Part shown: piece after piece, positions 9,656 through 21,023 of the stretch | How the letters are laid out: the number at the start of each line of letters is the position of its first letter | Position numbering within the stretch: position 1 is the stretch's first letter | Assembly (NCBI RefSeq): GCF_009832905.1 | Contig: NZ_CP047135.1 | Coordinates: 412,001 to 476,000 of the forward strand | Direction of reading: 5' to 3' | Origin: Stenotrophomonas sp. 364 | GTDB lineage: Bacteria; Pseudomonadota; Gammaproteobacteria; Xanthomonadales; Xanthomonadaceae | DNA length: 64,000 nt | Position numbers and translations under genes: made by a program | The notes under the pieces: generated by a model | What the model was told of the DNA's origin: nothing | The model's input: the letters and a program-made list of their open reading frames with translations, nothing else | Databases searched by the model: none

Positions 9656-10125
9656 CGCGACTTACCGATCGGCGCATACGCACCGCCGGTGAGCTGCAGC
9701 AGGTCGGCCGGTGCCAGCGCCACTTCCAGCCCGCGCCGCCCGGCACTCACGTGCACCGCCGGCAGCGCCTGTGCGCTGGCATCCAGGAAGGTGCGGTGCC
9801 GCTTCTTCTGTCCCAGCGGACTGATGCCGCCGACCAGGTAGCCGGTGGCGCGCTGCGCCTGTTCCACGTCGGCCATCTCGCACTTCTTGCAGCCCGCGGC
9901 CTCAGCCAGCGCCTTCAGGTCGAGCGTCCCGCTGACCGGCACGATCGCCACCAGCAGGTCGTGCTTCTCGGTGCTGGCCAGCAGGGTCTTGAACACCTGC
10001 GCCGGGTCCAGCCCGAGCTGCTGCACGGCTTCGCCACCGTAGGAAGCGGCATCGGGATCGTGGGGGTAGGACAGCACGCTGTGGGCGATGCCGTGCTTCT
10101 TGAGCAGGTTGATGGCCGGGGTCAT
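9652..10125 (-). CDS. ybaK: Cys-tRNA(Pro)/Cys-tRNA(Cys) deacylase YbaK
   Basis: A 157-residue trans-editing enzyme that hydrolyses cysteine mischarged on tRNA(Pro). YbaK-family features are SYPHDPDAASYG near the start, VFKTLLAS with the catalytic-site lysine, KKCEMAD, and the GYLVGGISPLGQKKRHRTF segment that shapes the substrate pocket. The ATG at 10125 gives MTPAINLLKKHGIAHSV, the normal family start; further upstream the frame has no homologous sequence. It is cotranscribed with the hypothetical gene at 9146. Confidence 0.95.
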   Translation of the reverse strand: MTPAINLLKKHGIAHSVLSYPHDPDAASYGGEAVQQLGLDPAQVFKTLLASTEKHDLLVAIVPVSGTLDLKALAEAAGCKKCEMADVEQAQRATGYLVGGISPLGQKKRHRTFLDASAQALPAVHVSAGRRGLEVALAPADLLQLTGGAYAPIGKSR

Positions 10126-10225
10126 GGACGCATCGTAGCGTGGTGCGTGGGGTGGCGGCTTGACCGAGGCGACTGCGGGCCTGCCTTGACCTGGTGCGCG
10201 CGGCCAATCAGCATCTGGGCGCTTG

Positions 10226-11359
10226 ATGAAACAGTCGCAAGGATGCGCCGTGCCCCACCGCAAACCGTTCCCGCCCTTCGTCCGCGTCGCCCTGCCCGAG
10301 TTGCTGCGTGCGCAGCTCTGGCAGTCGCTGCGCAGTCGCGTGCCGCACCTGCTGGGCCACCTGTTGGTGGTGTCGATGATGCTGGGGTTCGCGGCGCTCA
10401 CCTCGTGGATGGCATGGACGGAGCCAAGGCGATGGTCGGGCCTCACCTGGCTGTGCGGGGGATTGGCGCTGGTCGCCATCCTGGTCGCGTTCGTGATGGC
10501 GCGCTACATGGGCAGGAAGGTCGCGCCCCTGGTGGTCGCGCTCTGGCGCGGCGAGGCCTGGGGCATGGCGTGCCCGGGGGCCGCGCTTGGCCCCGTCTGG
10601 AATCCCAGGGAAGGCTGCAGCATCGCGCTGGAGGGTGTCGCCTTGGCGTCACCGCTGGTGATGGTGTTGCCGGCCCGGTTCCGCCGCTTGGACGACACCT
10701 TCGTGACTGCGCTGGTGATGTACCCCCGCGCGACGCCGCTGCAGGTGTACGTGGAACGCGGTACGCCGGATGTTCTGCTGGGCATTCAGCACCTCGATGA
10801 GTCCGCGCCTTCGATTCAGCGCACCCCGTTGCAACACTGGCCGCTGCCGGTGGTGGCGTTCACCACCGGGCAGATTGTCGGCGCGGTCGTTTCGGGCAGT
10901 CTGGCGTTCACGGCCATCGTCGCGCTGACCGTGGTGTTGCGCGGCTCGGATGCCAGCGCGTTGTTCTTCGCCGTGCTCGGTGCTGTGGGCGCGGGCTGGG
11001 CTGTCTTCCGGGTATGGCGCCCGGTCGCCATGGCATGCATGCATCGCGGTGCACGTCCTGAACTGCACATCGTGGAAGGGCGTGCGCAGGGCATGATCGA
11101 AATCGTGCAGCTGTGGACCCAATCGCGTGCGCACGTGCATGTGCGCCACGAGCGCTGGCTACTGCTTGGTAATCACTGGCACCTGCTGGACACTGCACTT
11201 ACCCCGGCGCCGGCGCCGGATGCACTGCCCCCGTTTCCGCCGACGCTGGACAGGGTGCGCCTTGAGTATGCGCAGTGGGGTCGTGAGCGCCAGCTGGCGC
11301 GGGCCATCGACGACCAGGGGCGCTGGATCGGCGGCGCGCTGCGACCGCCACAGGGCTGA
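10226..11359 (+). CDS. Hypothetical multi-pass membrane protein
   Basis: A 377-residue protein not recognised as any family. Hydrophobic stretches compatible with membrane helices are at about 44-66, 73-95, 215-240 and 247-268, separated by polar domains. The soluble part between helices two and three could be a beta-rich periplasmic or cytoplasmic domain. The C-terminal 100 residues are polar. The start is uncertain: TTG 10223, ATG 10226 and GTG 10250 are adjacent candidates and none has a strong ribosome-binding site. It is monocistronic and convergent with ahcY, with which it shares a terminator. Confidence 0.7.
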   Translation: MKQSQGCAVPHRKPFPPFVRVALPELLRAQLWQSLRSRVPHLLGHLLVVSMMLGFAALTSWMAWTEPRRWSGLTWLCGGLALVAILVAFVMARYMGRKVAPLVVALWRGEAWGMACPGAALGPVWNPREGCSIALEGVALASPLVMVLPARFRRLDDTFVTALVMYPRATPLQVYVERGTPDVLLGIQHLDESAPSIQRTPLQHWPLPVVAFTTGQIVGAVVSGSLAFTAIVALTVVLRGSDASALFFAVLGAVGAGWAVFRVWRPVAMACMHRGARPELHIVEGRAQGMIEIVQLWTQSRAHVHVRHERWLLLGNHWHLLDTALTPAPAPDALPPFPPTLDRVRLEYAQWGRERQLARAIDDQGRWIGGALRPPQG

Positions 11360-11367
11360 GCGGAAAC

Positions 11368-11396
11368 AAAAACGGGCGCCTCGCGGCGCCCGTTTC
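11368..11396. terminator. Bidirectional terminator between the 10226 gene and ahcY
   Basis: An 11-bp stem (acgggcgcc / ggcgcccgt extended by A-T pairs) with tetraloop tcgc, flanked by A-rich and T-rich tracts. It lies 8 bases after one stop codon and 30 bases after the convergent ahcY stop. Confidence 0.85.
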
Positions 11397-11425
11397 ATTT
11401 CAACGCAACAGGATCGGCAGGCCGA

Positions 11426-12871
<1,446 letters not shown>

Positions 12872-12959
12872 TCGTAAGCTCCGGTAGTGACGCGCCATGC
12901 TCGTCAGACGCGATGTCGGCACTCCGACACCCGCATGACAACAAGACTCGTAATCGCCG

Positions 12960-13040
12960 GGCGCCGTTGGAACAAACCTGGCCACCGAGCCTGGCCGGCC
13001 GGACAGGGTCCGGAACGGTCGCAGCGCCCCTCGGTGGAGG
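12960..13040 (-). promoter_or_regulatory. S-adenosylhomocysteine (SAH) riboswitch
   Basis: The minus strand of the ahcY leader shows the conserved core of the SAH riboswitch. CCACCGAGG followed by GGCGCTGCGACC starts at 13036, the complementary CCAGGCTCGGTGG closes the long stem, and the pseudoknot strand AACGGCGCC follows (12968-12960). A GC-rich hairpin lies between. This class binds SAH and switches on recycling genes. The 88 bases left before the ATG contain a further hairpin (TGTCGG/CCGACA) that could be part of the expression platform. Confidence 0.9.
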
Positions 13041-13047
13041 GCCGCCC

Positions 13048-13053
13048 ATTATA
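13048..13053 (-). promoter_or_regulatory. -10 box of the ahcY promoter
   Basis: A perfect TATAAT on the minus strand. It places the transcription start at about 13041, exactly at the 5' edge of the riboswitch. The -35 region (around 13071-13077) is a poor match to consensus. Confidence 0.65.
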
Positions 13054-13164
13054 TCGCGGCAGGGTGCGTTGGCATGAATCGGCGGCGGCCCCCAACCATC
13101 GGCAGGGGGGCGAACGGCGCCCGGCTGTTAAGGTCCAAGGTTTGTATCAGCACAGGGATCGAAC

Positions 13165-15690
13165 ATGACACGCAATGATCGTCGGCGCCGCGCGCGCTGG
13201 GGCGGCCTGGTGATGGGGATGGCGTTGCTGGCGGTGGCCCCGCTGGCGTTGGCCGCCCCGGCAGGCAAGACCTCCGCCCCGCCGGTGGCCAGCGCCAAGG
13301 GCGAGCAGGGCTATGCGCTGCCCTCGGCCGCGCTGCAGGCGGTGGTGGATGCGCCGCGTGCGCCCACGTTGAGCCTGTCCCCGCGCCGCGACATCGCCGC
13401 GATGCTGCAGACCCCGTCGCTGCCGTCCATCGCCGAGGTGGCCCAGCCCGAGCTGAAACTGGCCGGCCTGCGCATCAACCCGGCCACGCATGCCGCCAGC
13501 CGTTTCAGCTTCGGCAACAAGCTGTGGCTGCTGAACGTGGCCGACGGCAAGGAGCGCCAGATCACCGGCCTGCCGCAGCCGCTGTCGATCGCCGGCATGG
13601 CGTGGTCGCCGGACCAGCAGTACCTGGCCTTCAACCAGGTGCATGCGGCCAGCGGCGCCAACGAGCTGTGGATTGTCGATATCGCCGCCGGGTCGGCGCG
13701 GCGCCTGCTGTCGGATCTGAACACCGTGCTGGGCGATGGCTACACCTGGCTGCCCGACAGCCGCGGCCTGGTGGTGACCCAGCAGCTCAAGGGCCAGGGC
13801 CCGGCCCCGGCGGCCGGTGGCGTGCCGGCCGGTCCTGCGATCCAGCAGACCGAGGCTGATGCCGGCGTCCGTGCGATCCGCACCTACCAGGACCTGCTCA
13901 AGAACGAAGCCGATGCGCGCCTGTTCGATTACTACGCCAGCGCGCAGCCGGTGCGGGTCACGCTCAACGGCGTGACCACGCCGCTGTCCACCGCCGGCGT
14001 CTACCTGGATCTGGACGTGTCGCCGGACGGCCGCTTCCTGCTGGCCGAGCGCGTGCTGCGCCCGTATTCCTACCTGGTGCCGGCCGACGACTTCCCACGC
14101 CGCATCGAAGTGCTGTCGGCCTTGGACGGCACGCTGCAGCACACCGTCAGCACGCTGCCGCTGGTGGAAGGTCTGCCGACCGGCAATGACGCAGTCCCCA
14201 CCGGCGTGCGCAGCATCAGCTGGCGCGCCGATGCGCCGGCGACGCTGGTGTGGGCTGAAGCGCAGGACGGGGGCGACCCCAACCGCGCGGCCAAGGTGCG
14301 CGATGCGGTGCTGATGCAGGCCGCCCCGTTCGATACGCCCCCGGTCACGCTGGCCCAGCTGGGCAGCCGCTATGCCGGCATCCAGTGGGGGCGTGGCGAC
14401 CTCGCACTGCTCAACGAGTCGTGGTGGAAAAGCCGCGAAGTGAAGCAGTGGCGCATCGCTCCGGACCAGGCCGAACAGGCGCCGCAGCTGCTGTCGTCGC
14501 GGTCCTCGCAGGACCGCTACAACGATCCGGGCCGGCCGGGCCTGGTGCGCGACGTCAACGGGCGTGCGCGCCTGCAGATCACCGCCGATGGCCGCAGCAT
14601 CTTCCTGTACGGCCAGGGTGCCTCGCCGGAAGGCGACCGCCCGTTCGTCGATCGCTTCGACCTGGACAGCAAGCAAGCCACCCGCCTGTTCCATTCGCAG
14701 GCGCCGGGCTACGCCGCGCCGGTGGCGCTGCTCGACCAGGAGGGCACCTCGCTGCTGATCACCCGCGAGACGCCTGATGAGCCCACCAACGTGTACGTGC
14801 AGTCGCTGGCCGACGCCAACGCCGCCCCGCGCGCGCTGACCCACTTCGCCCACCCGCTGCCGCAGCTGCGTGGGGTGAGCAAGGAGCAGATCCGCTACAA
14901 GCGCAACGACGGTGTCGACCTGACTGCCACGCTGATGCTGCCGCCGGGCTACAACCCGAAGAAGGACGGCCCGCTGCCGCTGCTGATGTGGGCCTACCCG
15001 GGCGAGTACAAGACCGCCGCCGCCGCCAGCCAGGTGACCGATTCGCCGTACCGCTTCAACGCGATCAGCTACTGGGGCCCGCAGGCGTTCCTGGCCAAGG
15101 GCTACGCGGTACTGGTGAGCCCATCGATGCCGATCATTGGCGAGGGTGACAAGGAACCCAACGACACCTACCTGCCGCAGCTGATCGCCAATGCCGAAGC
15201 GGCGGTGGACGAAGTGGTGCGGCGGGGCGTGACCGATCGCGACCACATCGCCATCGGCGGGCACTCCTACGGCGCGTTCATGACCGCCAACCTGCTCGCG
15301 CACACGCGCCTGTTCAAGGCCGGCATCGCCCGCAGTGGCGCGTACAACCGCACGCTGACCCCGTTCGGCTTCCAGGCCGAGGAGCGCAACTACTGGCAGG
15401 CCCAGGACGTGTACCAGAAGATGTCGCCGTTCAACTACGCCGACAAGATCAAGGACCCGATCCTCTTCATCCACGGCGTGGACGACAACAACTCCGGCAC
15501 CTTCCCGATCCAGAGCGAGCGCATGTTCGCCGCGGTCAAGGGCCTGGGCGGGACGGCGCGGCTGGTGATGCTGCCCAACGAATCGCATGCGTACCGCGCA
15601 CGCGAGTCGATCATGACCATGCTGGCCGAAAGCGAGCGCTGGCTGGAGCAGACCGTCGGCCCGGGCTCGCCGATCAAGAAGAAGCGCTGA
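13165..15690 (+). CDS. S9-family serine peptidase (glutamyl endopeptidase/prolyl oligopeptidase type), exported
   Basis: An 841-residue secreted peptidase. The N-terminus has an Arg-rich start and a hydrophobic signal segment (GMALLAVAPLALAAPA). Residues about 100-560 look like a beta-propeller (repeated LNVADGKERQITGL-type strands, SPDGRFLLAER). The C-terminal 250 residues are the alpha/beta-hydrolase domain with IGGHSYGAFMTANLL (nucleophile Ser near 700), HGVDDNNSGTFPIQS (Asp near 773) and NESHAYRARES (His near 808). The order and spacing fit the bacterial relatives of chloroplast glutamyl endopeptidase. It is monocistronic, divergent from ahcY. Confidence 0.93.
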   Translation: MTRNDRRRRARWGGLVMGMALLAVAPLALAAPAGKTSAPPVASAKGEQGYALPSAALQAVVDAPRAPTLSLSPRRDIAAMLQTPSLPSIAEVAQPELKLAGLRINPATHAASRFSFGNKLWLLNVADGKERQITGLPQPLSIAGMAWSPDQQYLAFNQVHAASGANELWIVDIAAGSARRLLSDLNTVLGDGYTWLPDSRGLVVTQQLKGQGPAPAAGGVPAGPAIQQTEADAGVRAIRTYQDLLKNEADARLFDYYASAQPVRVTLNGVTTPLSTAGVYLDLDVSPDGRFLLAERVLRPYSYLVPADDFPRRIEVLSALDGTLQHTVSTLPLVEGLPTGNDAVPTGVRSISWRADAPATLVWAEAQDGGDPNRAAKVRDAVLMQAAPFDTPPVTLAQLGSRYAGIQWGRGDLALLNESWWKSREVKQWRIAPDQAEQAPQLLSSRSSQDRYNDPGRPGLVRDVNGRARLQITADGRSIFLYGQGASPEGDRPFVDRFDLDSKQATRLFHSQAPGYAAPVALLDQEGTSLLITRETPDEPTNVYVQSLADANAAPRALTHFAHPLPQLRGVSKEQIRYKRNDGVDLTATLMLPPGYNPKKDGPLPLLMWAYPGEYKTAAAASQVTDSPYRFNAISYWGPQAFLAKGYAVLVSPSMPIIGEGDKEPNDTYLPQLIANAEAAVDEVVRRGVTDRDHIAIGGHSYGAFMTANLLAHTRLFKAGIARSGAYNRTLTPFGFQAEERNYWQAQDVYQKMSPFNYADKIKDPILFIHGVDDNNSGTFPIQSERMFAAVKGLGGTARLVMLPNESHAYRARESIMTMLAESERWLEQTVGPGSPIKKKR

Positions 15691-15849
15691 AGCACCCGCA
15701 GGTACCGGCCGGTGGCCGGTACCTGAAAGGACCGGCACCCACCGGCCGCGGGCCGGCACTACCAGATGTAACTATTTGCGCGACGCAGCATTGACCTCGT
15801 TGTGGGTTAGGCTTGGGTGGATTCCGTTCCCGAGGCCAGTGCGTCGCAG

Positions 15850-18561
15850 ATGAACGAGTACCGCAGCAGCATCGTCTTTGCCACTCCCGATATTCCCCTG
15901 CGCGACGACGTACGCCGACTTGGCGCACTGGTCGGCGACCTGCTTGCCGAGCAGGTGTCCACGCAGTTCTTCGATGACGTGGAACAGGTGCGCACGCGCG
16001 CCATCGCCCGCCGCGAAAGCGACGCCCCGCTGTCCGACCTCAACGACGCGCTCACCGGCCTGCCGCCCGAGCGCGCCGAAGCGATGGTGCGTGCGTTCAG
16101 CACCTACTTCCAGGTGGTCAACATCGCCGAGCGCGTGCATCGCATCCGCCGTCGCCGCGACTACCAGCGGGCCGGCACCGCCGCGCCGCAGCCCGATGGC
16201 CTGCAGGATGCGCTGCTCAACCTCAAGGCGCAGGGCGTGACCCTGACCGAGCTGGCGCAGTGGCTGCCACGCATCGACATCGAGCCGGTATTCACCGCGC
16301 ACCCGACCGAAGCGGTACGCCGCGCGCTGCTGGAAAAAGAGCAGTTGATGGTCGCCAGCCTGGTCGACAACCTCGACGGCCAACGCACGCCCGGTGAAGC
16401 CGCCGCCGACGCCGCGCGCTTCCGCATGGCGCTCACCGCCTCCTGGCAGACCACCGATTCCTCGCCGGTGCGGCCCACCGTGGACGACGAGCGCGAGCAC
16501 GTCGGCTTCTACCTGGTGCAGGTGCTGTACCGGGTGATCCCGGTGCTGTACGAATCGCTGCAGCAGGCGCTGCTGGATACCTATGGCGAAGACCTGCCGC
16601 TGCCGCGCCTGCTGCGCTTCGGCACGTGGGTGGGCGGGGACATGGACGGCAACCCCAACGTCGACGCCGGCACCATCCGGCACACGCTGGATGCGCAGCG
16701 CCAGGCGGTCCTGGGCCGCTACCAGAAAGACCTGCTGCAGCTGGCCAGCCTGCTCAGCCAGTCCACCGAGCGGATCTCGGTGAGTGACGCGCTGCAGGCG
16801 CGCGTGGCGCACTACGAACAGCTGTTGCCCCAGGTGAAGTCACGGCCACGCCATGCCGACATGCCGTACCGCCTGCTCAACGACCGCATGCGCGCGCGCG
16901 TGCAGGCCACGCTGGACGATGCAGACGGCGCCTATGCGTCGCCGGGCGAACTCGAGCACGACATCCAGTTGATCCTGGACAGCCTGCACGCCAACAAGGG
17001 CGACCATGCCGGCGGCTTCGCGGTGCGCCGCCTGCTGTGGCGCGTGCGCACCTTCGGCTTCCACCTGGCGCGGCTGGACGTACGGCAGGAGTCGAGCGTG
17101 CACGGCCGCGCACTGGCCAGCGTGCTCGATGGCCAGGAGGCCTGGGATGCGGCCGATGCGGTCACCCGCGCAGCCCGGTTGGCCCCGTTCGCCAGTGGCG
17201 AACAGGCCTTGCCGCCGAGCACCGAGGAGGGCGGTCAACGCCTGGACGCGGTGTTCGCTGCGCTGGCCGATGCACGCCGTCGCCACGGGGCCGACGCACT
17301 GGGCAGCTACATCATCTCGATGGCGCATGATCGCAGCGACGTGCTTGCGGTGCTCGCGCTGGCGCGCCGGGGTGGGCTGGTCGACGACGCCGGCGCGGTG
17401 CCGCTGGACATCGCCCCGCTGTTTGAAACGGTGGACGATCTCAGGCGCGGCACCGATACCCTGCGCGACCTGCTGGCCGACCCGGTTTACCGCACCCACC
17501 TGGCCGCGCGCGGTGATGTGCAGATGGTGATGCTGGGCTATTCGGACAGTGGCAAGGACGGCGGCATCGCCGCCTCGCGCTGGGGCCTGCAGCGGGCACA
17601 GGTGGAACTGTTGGAGGTGGCCGCCGAGAACGCCATCCGCCTGACCTTCTTCCATGGCCGTGGCGGGTCGATCAGCCGCGGTGGCGGCAAGACCACCCAT
17701 GCGGTGGATGCCTCGCCACGGGGCAGCATCGACGGCCGCCTGCGCGTGACCGAGCAGGGCGAAGTGATCCACCGCAAGTACGGCATCCGCGCACTGGCAC
17801 TGCGCTCGCTGGAACAGTCCACCGGGGCGGTGCTGCGGTCCAGCCTGCGCCCGCGTGCGGCCGAACCGCGCGAGGAGCAGTGGCGCCCGGTGATGGATCG
17901 GGTGGCGCAGAAAAGCGCCGAGGCCTACCGGGCCTTCGTGGGCCAGAAGGACTTCATGCAGTACTTCCGCCATGCCACGCCGATCGACGTGATCGAGCGG
18001 ATGACGCTGGGCTCGCGTCCGTCGCGGCGGCTGGGCGAGGATGCCGCGTTGTCCAACCTGCGCGCCATTCCGTGGGTGTTCGCCTGGAGCCAGGCGCGCG
18101 CAGTGATTCCCGGCTGGTATGGCGTGGGCAGCGGCCTGCAGGCCGCGATCGAGGCCGGCCACGCGGACACACTGAAGGAGATGGCGCGCGACTGGCCGTT
18201 CTTCAGCACCTTCCTGGACGACATCGCGATGGTGCTGAGCAAGGGCGACATCACCATTGCCGAGCAGTTCTCGCAGTTGTCCGGTCCGTTGCACGCCACG
18301 TTCTTCCCGCAGATCCAGCGCGAGCTGGAGCTCACCGCGCAGCAGATCCTGGTGCTGACCGGACAGGACGAACTGCTGCAGCACGACCAGCGGCTGGCGT
18401 TGTCGATCCGCCTGCGCAACCCCTACATCGACCCGATCAGCGTGCTGCAGGTGGACCTGCTGCGCCGCTGGCGTGCCAGCGGTGGCGAGGACGACGATGT
18501 GCTGCGCGCCCTGGTGGCGTGCGTGAACGGGGTATCGCAGGGCGTGCAGAACACCGGCTGA
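15850..18561 (+). CDS. ppc: Phosphoenolpyruvate carboxylase
   Basis: Cytosolic anaplerotic enzyme that carboxylates phosphoenolpyruvate to oxaloacetate. At 903 residues it has the length of xanthomonad Ppc. Active-site segments are complete: [14 protein letters not shown] (catalytic His near 151), [16 protein letters not shown] near 563, and [14 protein letters not shown] near 600. The C-terminal allosteric site ends in the usual QGVQNTG. The ATG at 15850 gives [14 protein letters not shown], the family start; a GTG 33 bases upstream is in frame but adds residues without homology. It is monocistronic with REP elements downstream. Confidence 0.98.
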   Translation: MNEYRSSIVFATPDIPLRDDVRRLGALVGDLLAEQVSTQFFDDVEQVRTRAIARRESDAPLSDLNDALTGLPPERAEAMVRAFSTYFQVVNIAERVHRIRRRRDYQRAGTAAPQPDGLQDALLNLKAQGVTLTELAQWLPRIDIEPVFTAHPTEAVRRALLEKEQLMVASLVDNLDGQRTPGEAAADAARFRMALTASWQTTDSSPVRPTVDDEREHVGFYLVQVLYRVIPVLYESLQQALLDTYGEDLPLPRLLRFGTWVGGDMDGNPNVDAGTIRHTLDAQRQAVLGRYQKDLLQLASLLSQSTERISVSDALQARVAHYEQLLPQVKSRPRHADMPYRLLNDRMRARVQATLDDADGAYASPGELEHDIQLILDSLHANKGDHAGGFAVRRLLWRVRTFGFHLARLDVRQESSVHGRALASVLDGQEAWDAADAVTRAARLAPFASGEQALPPSTEEGGQRLDAVFAALADARRRHGADALGSYIISMAHDRSDVLAVLALARRGGLVDDAGAVPLDIAPLFETVDDLRRGTDTLRDLLADPVYRTHLAARGDVQMVMLGYSDSGKDGGIAASRWGLQRAQVELLEVAAENAIRLTFFHGRGGSISRGGGKTTHAVDASPRGSIDGRLRVTEQGEVIHRKYGIRALALRSLEQSTGAVLRSSLRPRAAEPREEQWRPVMDRVAQKSAEAYRAFVGQKDFMQYFRHATPIDVIERMTLGSRPSRRLGEDAALSNLRAIPWVFAWSQARAVIPGWYGVGSGLQAAIEAGHADTLKEMARDWPFFSTFLDDIAMVLSKGDITIAEQFSQLSGPLHATFFPQIQRELELTAQQILVLTGQDELLQHDQRLALSIRLRNPYIDPISVLQVDLLRRWRASGGEDDDVLRALVACVNGVSQGVQNTG

Positions 18562-18572
18562 GGGTGGGCCAT

Positions 18573-18692
18573 GCGTACCGACCAACGGTCGGTGCCTACC
18601 GGGAATTCCATCGGCAAACGCGGCGGGCGACGACCGTTGGTCATGACCCGCAATGCCCGACCCCGGTAGGCCATGACCGTTGGTCATGGCCC
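18573..18692. repeat. Cluster of SMAG-type REPs
   Basis: A minus-oriented element (gcgtaccgaccaacggtcgg continuing to ctac at 18600) and a plus-oriented one starting gtaggccatgaccgttggtc at 18666. A degenerate copy (cgaccgttggtcatgacc) lies between. They fill the ppc-thioesterase gap. Confidence 0.7.
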
Positions 18693-18749
18693 GCAATGCC
18701 CGGCGACGAAGGTGCCCCCATACCGACCAACAGCCGTTACCCGTCGTCG

Positions 18750-19250
18750 TTATTCCGGCGACGGCGGGTTGGACGCCAGCAACTCCAGATGACGCTGTTC
18801 CATCTCTTCGCGCAGCTGCCGACGGATCAGCGCGGCGGCGTGGCGGCGGCGTTCGTCGCTGGTCTCCAGCTGCAGCGGCGGCACCGCGGTGGGTTTGCCG
18901 TCCTCGTCCACCGCGACCATGGTGAAGAAGCAGCTGTTGGCGTGGCGCACGCTGCGCTTGAGGATGTCCTCGGCCACCACCTTGACCCCGATCTCCATTG
19001 ACGAGGTGCCGGTGTAGTTGACCGAGGCCAGGAAGGTGACCAGCTCGCCGACCGCGATCGGCTGGCGGAACATCACCTGGTCCACCGACAGGGTGACCAC
19101 ATAGCGGCCGGCATACCGGCTGGCACAGGCATAGGCGACCTGGTCGAGCAGCCGCAGGATCGCGCCGCCGTGCACCTTGCCGGAGAAATTGGCCATCTCC
19201 GGCGACATCAGCACGGTCATGGACAGCTGGTTGGATTTGAATTCGGGCAT
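18750..19250 (-). CDS. Acyl-CoA thioesterase (hot-dog fold, YciA/BACH-like)
   Basis: A 166-residue hot-dog-fold hydrolase that should cleave acyl-CoA to free acid and CoA. The signature region SGKVHGGAILRLLDQVAYACA contains the conserved His-Gly-Gly and the catalytic-site Asp; VTLSVDQVMFRQPI and SCFFTMVAVDEDGKP match cytosolic acyl-CoA hydrolases. The ATG at 19250 gives MPEFKSNQLSMTVLM; upstream in-frame sequence is a tandem repeat, not protein. The last 35 residues are a charged helix, as in the family. Substrate chain length cannot be read from the sequence. Confidence 0.93.
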   Translation of the reverse strand: MPEFKSNQLSMTVLMSPEMANFSGKVHGGAILRLLDQVAYACASRYAGRYVVTLSVDQVMFRQPIAVGELVTFLASVNYTGTSSMEIGVKVVAEDILKRSVRHANSCFFTMVAVDEDGKPTAVPPLQLETSDERRRHAAALIRRQLREEMEQRHLELLASNPPSPE

Positions 19251-19310
19251 GGCGGCAGTGTAGCGCCGGTTGCCCGCCCGGTAGAGCCGACCGTTGGTCG
19301 ACTGGGCGGG

Positions 19311-19540
19311 CCGCCGAAACGACGACGGGCCGCTTTGGCGGCCGCGCCGCGATGGCATGGATGCGCCGGGGTGATGAACGCATCGCCATGCGCCTGCGTT
19401 TTTGCCGCCCAAACGACGACGGGCCGCTTTCGCGGCCGCGCCGCGATGACATGGATGCGCCGGGGTGATGAACGCATCGCCATGCGCCTGCGTTTTTGCC
19501 GCCCAAACGACGACGGGCCGCTTTCGCGGCCCGTCGTTTT
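19311..19540. repeat. 94-bp direct tandem repeat, about 2.4 copies
   Basis: The phrase aaacgacgacgggccgcttt recurs at 19317, 19411 and 19505, exactly 94 bp apart. The first two copies are nearly identical throughout, including gatgaacgcatcgccatgcg. The third is cut off after its hairpin half, which is completed to a full terminator. No protein-coding sense is apparent. Confidence 0.85.
19510..19537 (-). terminator. Terminator of metK
   Basis: A perfect 12-bp stem (acgacgggccgc / gcggcccgtcgt) with a four-base loop, 50 bases after the metK stop codon. The T-run is TTTT on the plus strand but only TTT after CG on the minus strand. Each of the two tandem repeat copies carries a shortened version. 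Confidence 0.75.
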
Positions 19541-19586
19541 CATCTCGATCAAAGGCAGCCGACCAACGGTCGGCTCTACCGATTGA

Positions 19587-20798
19587 TTATTTCAGCTTCG
19601 CATCCGCACGCAGGGCGGCGGCGCGGTCGGTCTTCTCCCAGGAGAAGGCCGTGGCGTTGACGGTTTCGCCCTCGCCGTTGAGGTAGCTGAAGTCCTTCGG
19701 CTTGCGGCCGAAGTGACCGTAGGCGGCGGTCTGCTGGTACATCGGGTGGATCAGGTCCAGCATCTTGATGATGCCGTACGGGCGCAGGTCGAAGTGCTTG
19801 CGGATCAGCTTTTCGATCTTGTCATCGCTGATCTTGCCGGTGCCGAAGGTGGTGACCGAGATCGAGGTCGGCTCGGCCACGCCGATGGCGTAGGAGACCT
19901 GCACTTCGCAACGGTCGGCCAGGCCGGCAGCCACGACGTTCTTGGCGACGTAGCGGGCAGCGTAAGCGGCCGAACGGTCGACCTTGGACGGATCCTTGCC
20001 CGAGAACGCACCACCACCGTGACGGGCCCAGCCGCCGTAGGTGTCCACGATGATCTTGCGGCCGGTCAGGCCGCAGTCGCCCACCGGGCCACCGATCTCG
20101 AACTTGCCGGTCGGGTTGATGTGGAACTTGGTGCCCTTGTGCAGCCACTTGGCCGGCAGCACCGGCTTGATGATCTCTTCGCGGACGGCCTCGATGAGGT
20201 CCTTCTGCTTCACGCCCGGGGCATGCTGGGTGGACAGCACCACCGCGTCGATGGCCGAGACCACGCCGTTTTCATAGCGCAGGGTGACCTGGCTCTTGGC
20301 ATCCGGGCGCAGCCAGGACAGCGGCGAGTTCTTCTTCTTGCGGATCTTGGCCTGCTGCTCGACCAGACGGTGCGACAGGTGGATCGCGGCCGGCATGTAG
20401 CTGTCGGTCTCGTTGGTGGCGTAGCCGAACATCAGGCCCTGGTCGCCAGCGCCCATTTCTTCGGGCTTCTTGCGGTCAACGCCCTGGGCGATGTGCGGGG
20501 ACTGCTTGCCGATCAGGTTCAGCACGCCGCAGGTGGCGCCGTCGAAGCCGACGTCGGAGCTGTCATAGCCGATGTCCACGATGACCTTGCGGGTCAGCGC
20601 TTCCAGGTCGATCCAGGCGCTGGTGGTGATTTCACCGGCCACGATGGCGACGCCGGTCTTGACCATGGTCTCGCAGGCGACACGGGCGCGCTGGTCCTGG
20701 GTGAGGATCGCGTCCAGCACCGCATCGGAGATCTGGTCGGCAACCTTGTCCGGATGGCCTTCGGAGACCGATTCGGAGGTGAAGAGGTAGCTGGACAT
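19587..20798 (-). CDS. metK: S-adenosylmethionine synthase
   Basis: Forms S-adenosylmethionine from methionine and ATP. The protein has 403 residues. Characteristic motifs are [20 protein letters not shown] (His15 contacts ATP phosphates), [12 protein letters not shown], and [19 protein letters not shown] in the P-loop-like segment. The ATG at 20798 is the family start [10 protein letters not shown]; in-frame sequence further upstream is non-coding leader. It is monocistronic. Together with metF and ahcY it places three activated-methyl-cycle enzymes within 17 kb on the same strand. Confidence 0.98.
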   Translation of the reverse strand: MSSYLFTSESVSEGHPDKVADQISDAVLDAILTQDQRARVACETMVKTGVAIVAGEITTSAWIDLEALTRKVIVDIGYDSSDVGFDGATCGVLNLIGKQSPHIAQGVDRKKPEEMGAGDQGLMFGYATNETDSYMPAAIHLSHRLVEQQAKIRKKKNSPLSWLRPDAKSQVTLRYENGVVSAIDAVVLSTQHAPGVKQKDLIEAVREEIIKPVLPAKWLHKGTKFHINPTGKFEIGGPVGDCGLTGRKIIVDTYGGWARHGGGAFSGKDPSKVDRSAAYAARYVAKNVVAAGLADRCEVQVSYAIGVAEPTSISVTTFGTGKISDDKIEKLIRKHFDLRPYGIIKMLDLIHPMYQQTAAYGHFGRKPKDFSYLNGEGETVNATAFSWEKTDRAAALRADAKLK

Positions 20799-20840
20799 CA
20801 GGCTTAATATCCTTTGATTCGGATGGAAAGATGGGCGCGA

Positions 20841-20846
20841 ATGATA
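20841..20846 (-). promoter_or_regulatory. Possible -10 box for metK
   Basis: TATCAT on the minus strand (in GTGTATCATTCG) about 43 bases upstream of the metK start. No convincing -35 is seen. I found no SAM riboswitch in the leader. Confidence 0.4.
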
Positions 20847-21023
20847 CACGGCATGTCGCCCGGTTGCATTGTGCGCCACGGGGAGTTGCCGGTGGTTAAG
20901 CCCGCGTGCCCGGCCAAGCGGCCGCCAGGACGCGATTGGGCCCCAGCGTCGCGGCCCAGTGTTCCACCAGCGTGACAGCCAGGAAGCCGCCACGCCGCCC
21001 TTCACACCCTATACCATCGGCCG

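Larger units (their letters stand above)
19281..19579. repeat. SMAG REP pair bracketing a tandem repeat
   Basis: gtagagccgaccgttggtcg at 19281 and an inverted copy ending ctac at 19579. Between them are the 94-bp tandem repeats and the metK terminator, so the unit resembles a composite of two REPs with captured DNA. Confidence 0.65.

Noticed and set aside
13147..15759. A minus-strand open frame of 870 codons opposite the S9 peptidase
   Set aside because: Antisense shadow. The plus-strand peptidase shows signal peptide, propeller and catalytic triad.
16840..19506. A minus-strand frame of 888 codons opposite ppc
   Set aside because: Antisense shadow rich in Arg/Gly/Ala without domain structure; ppc is complete on the other strand.
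20799..21023. SAM or SAH riboswitch in the metK leader
   Set aside because: The conserved cores of those classes are not visible there.
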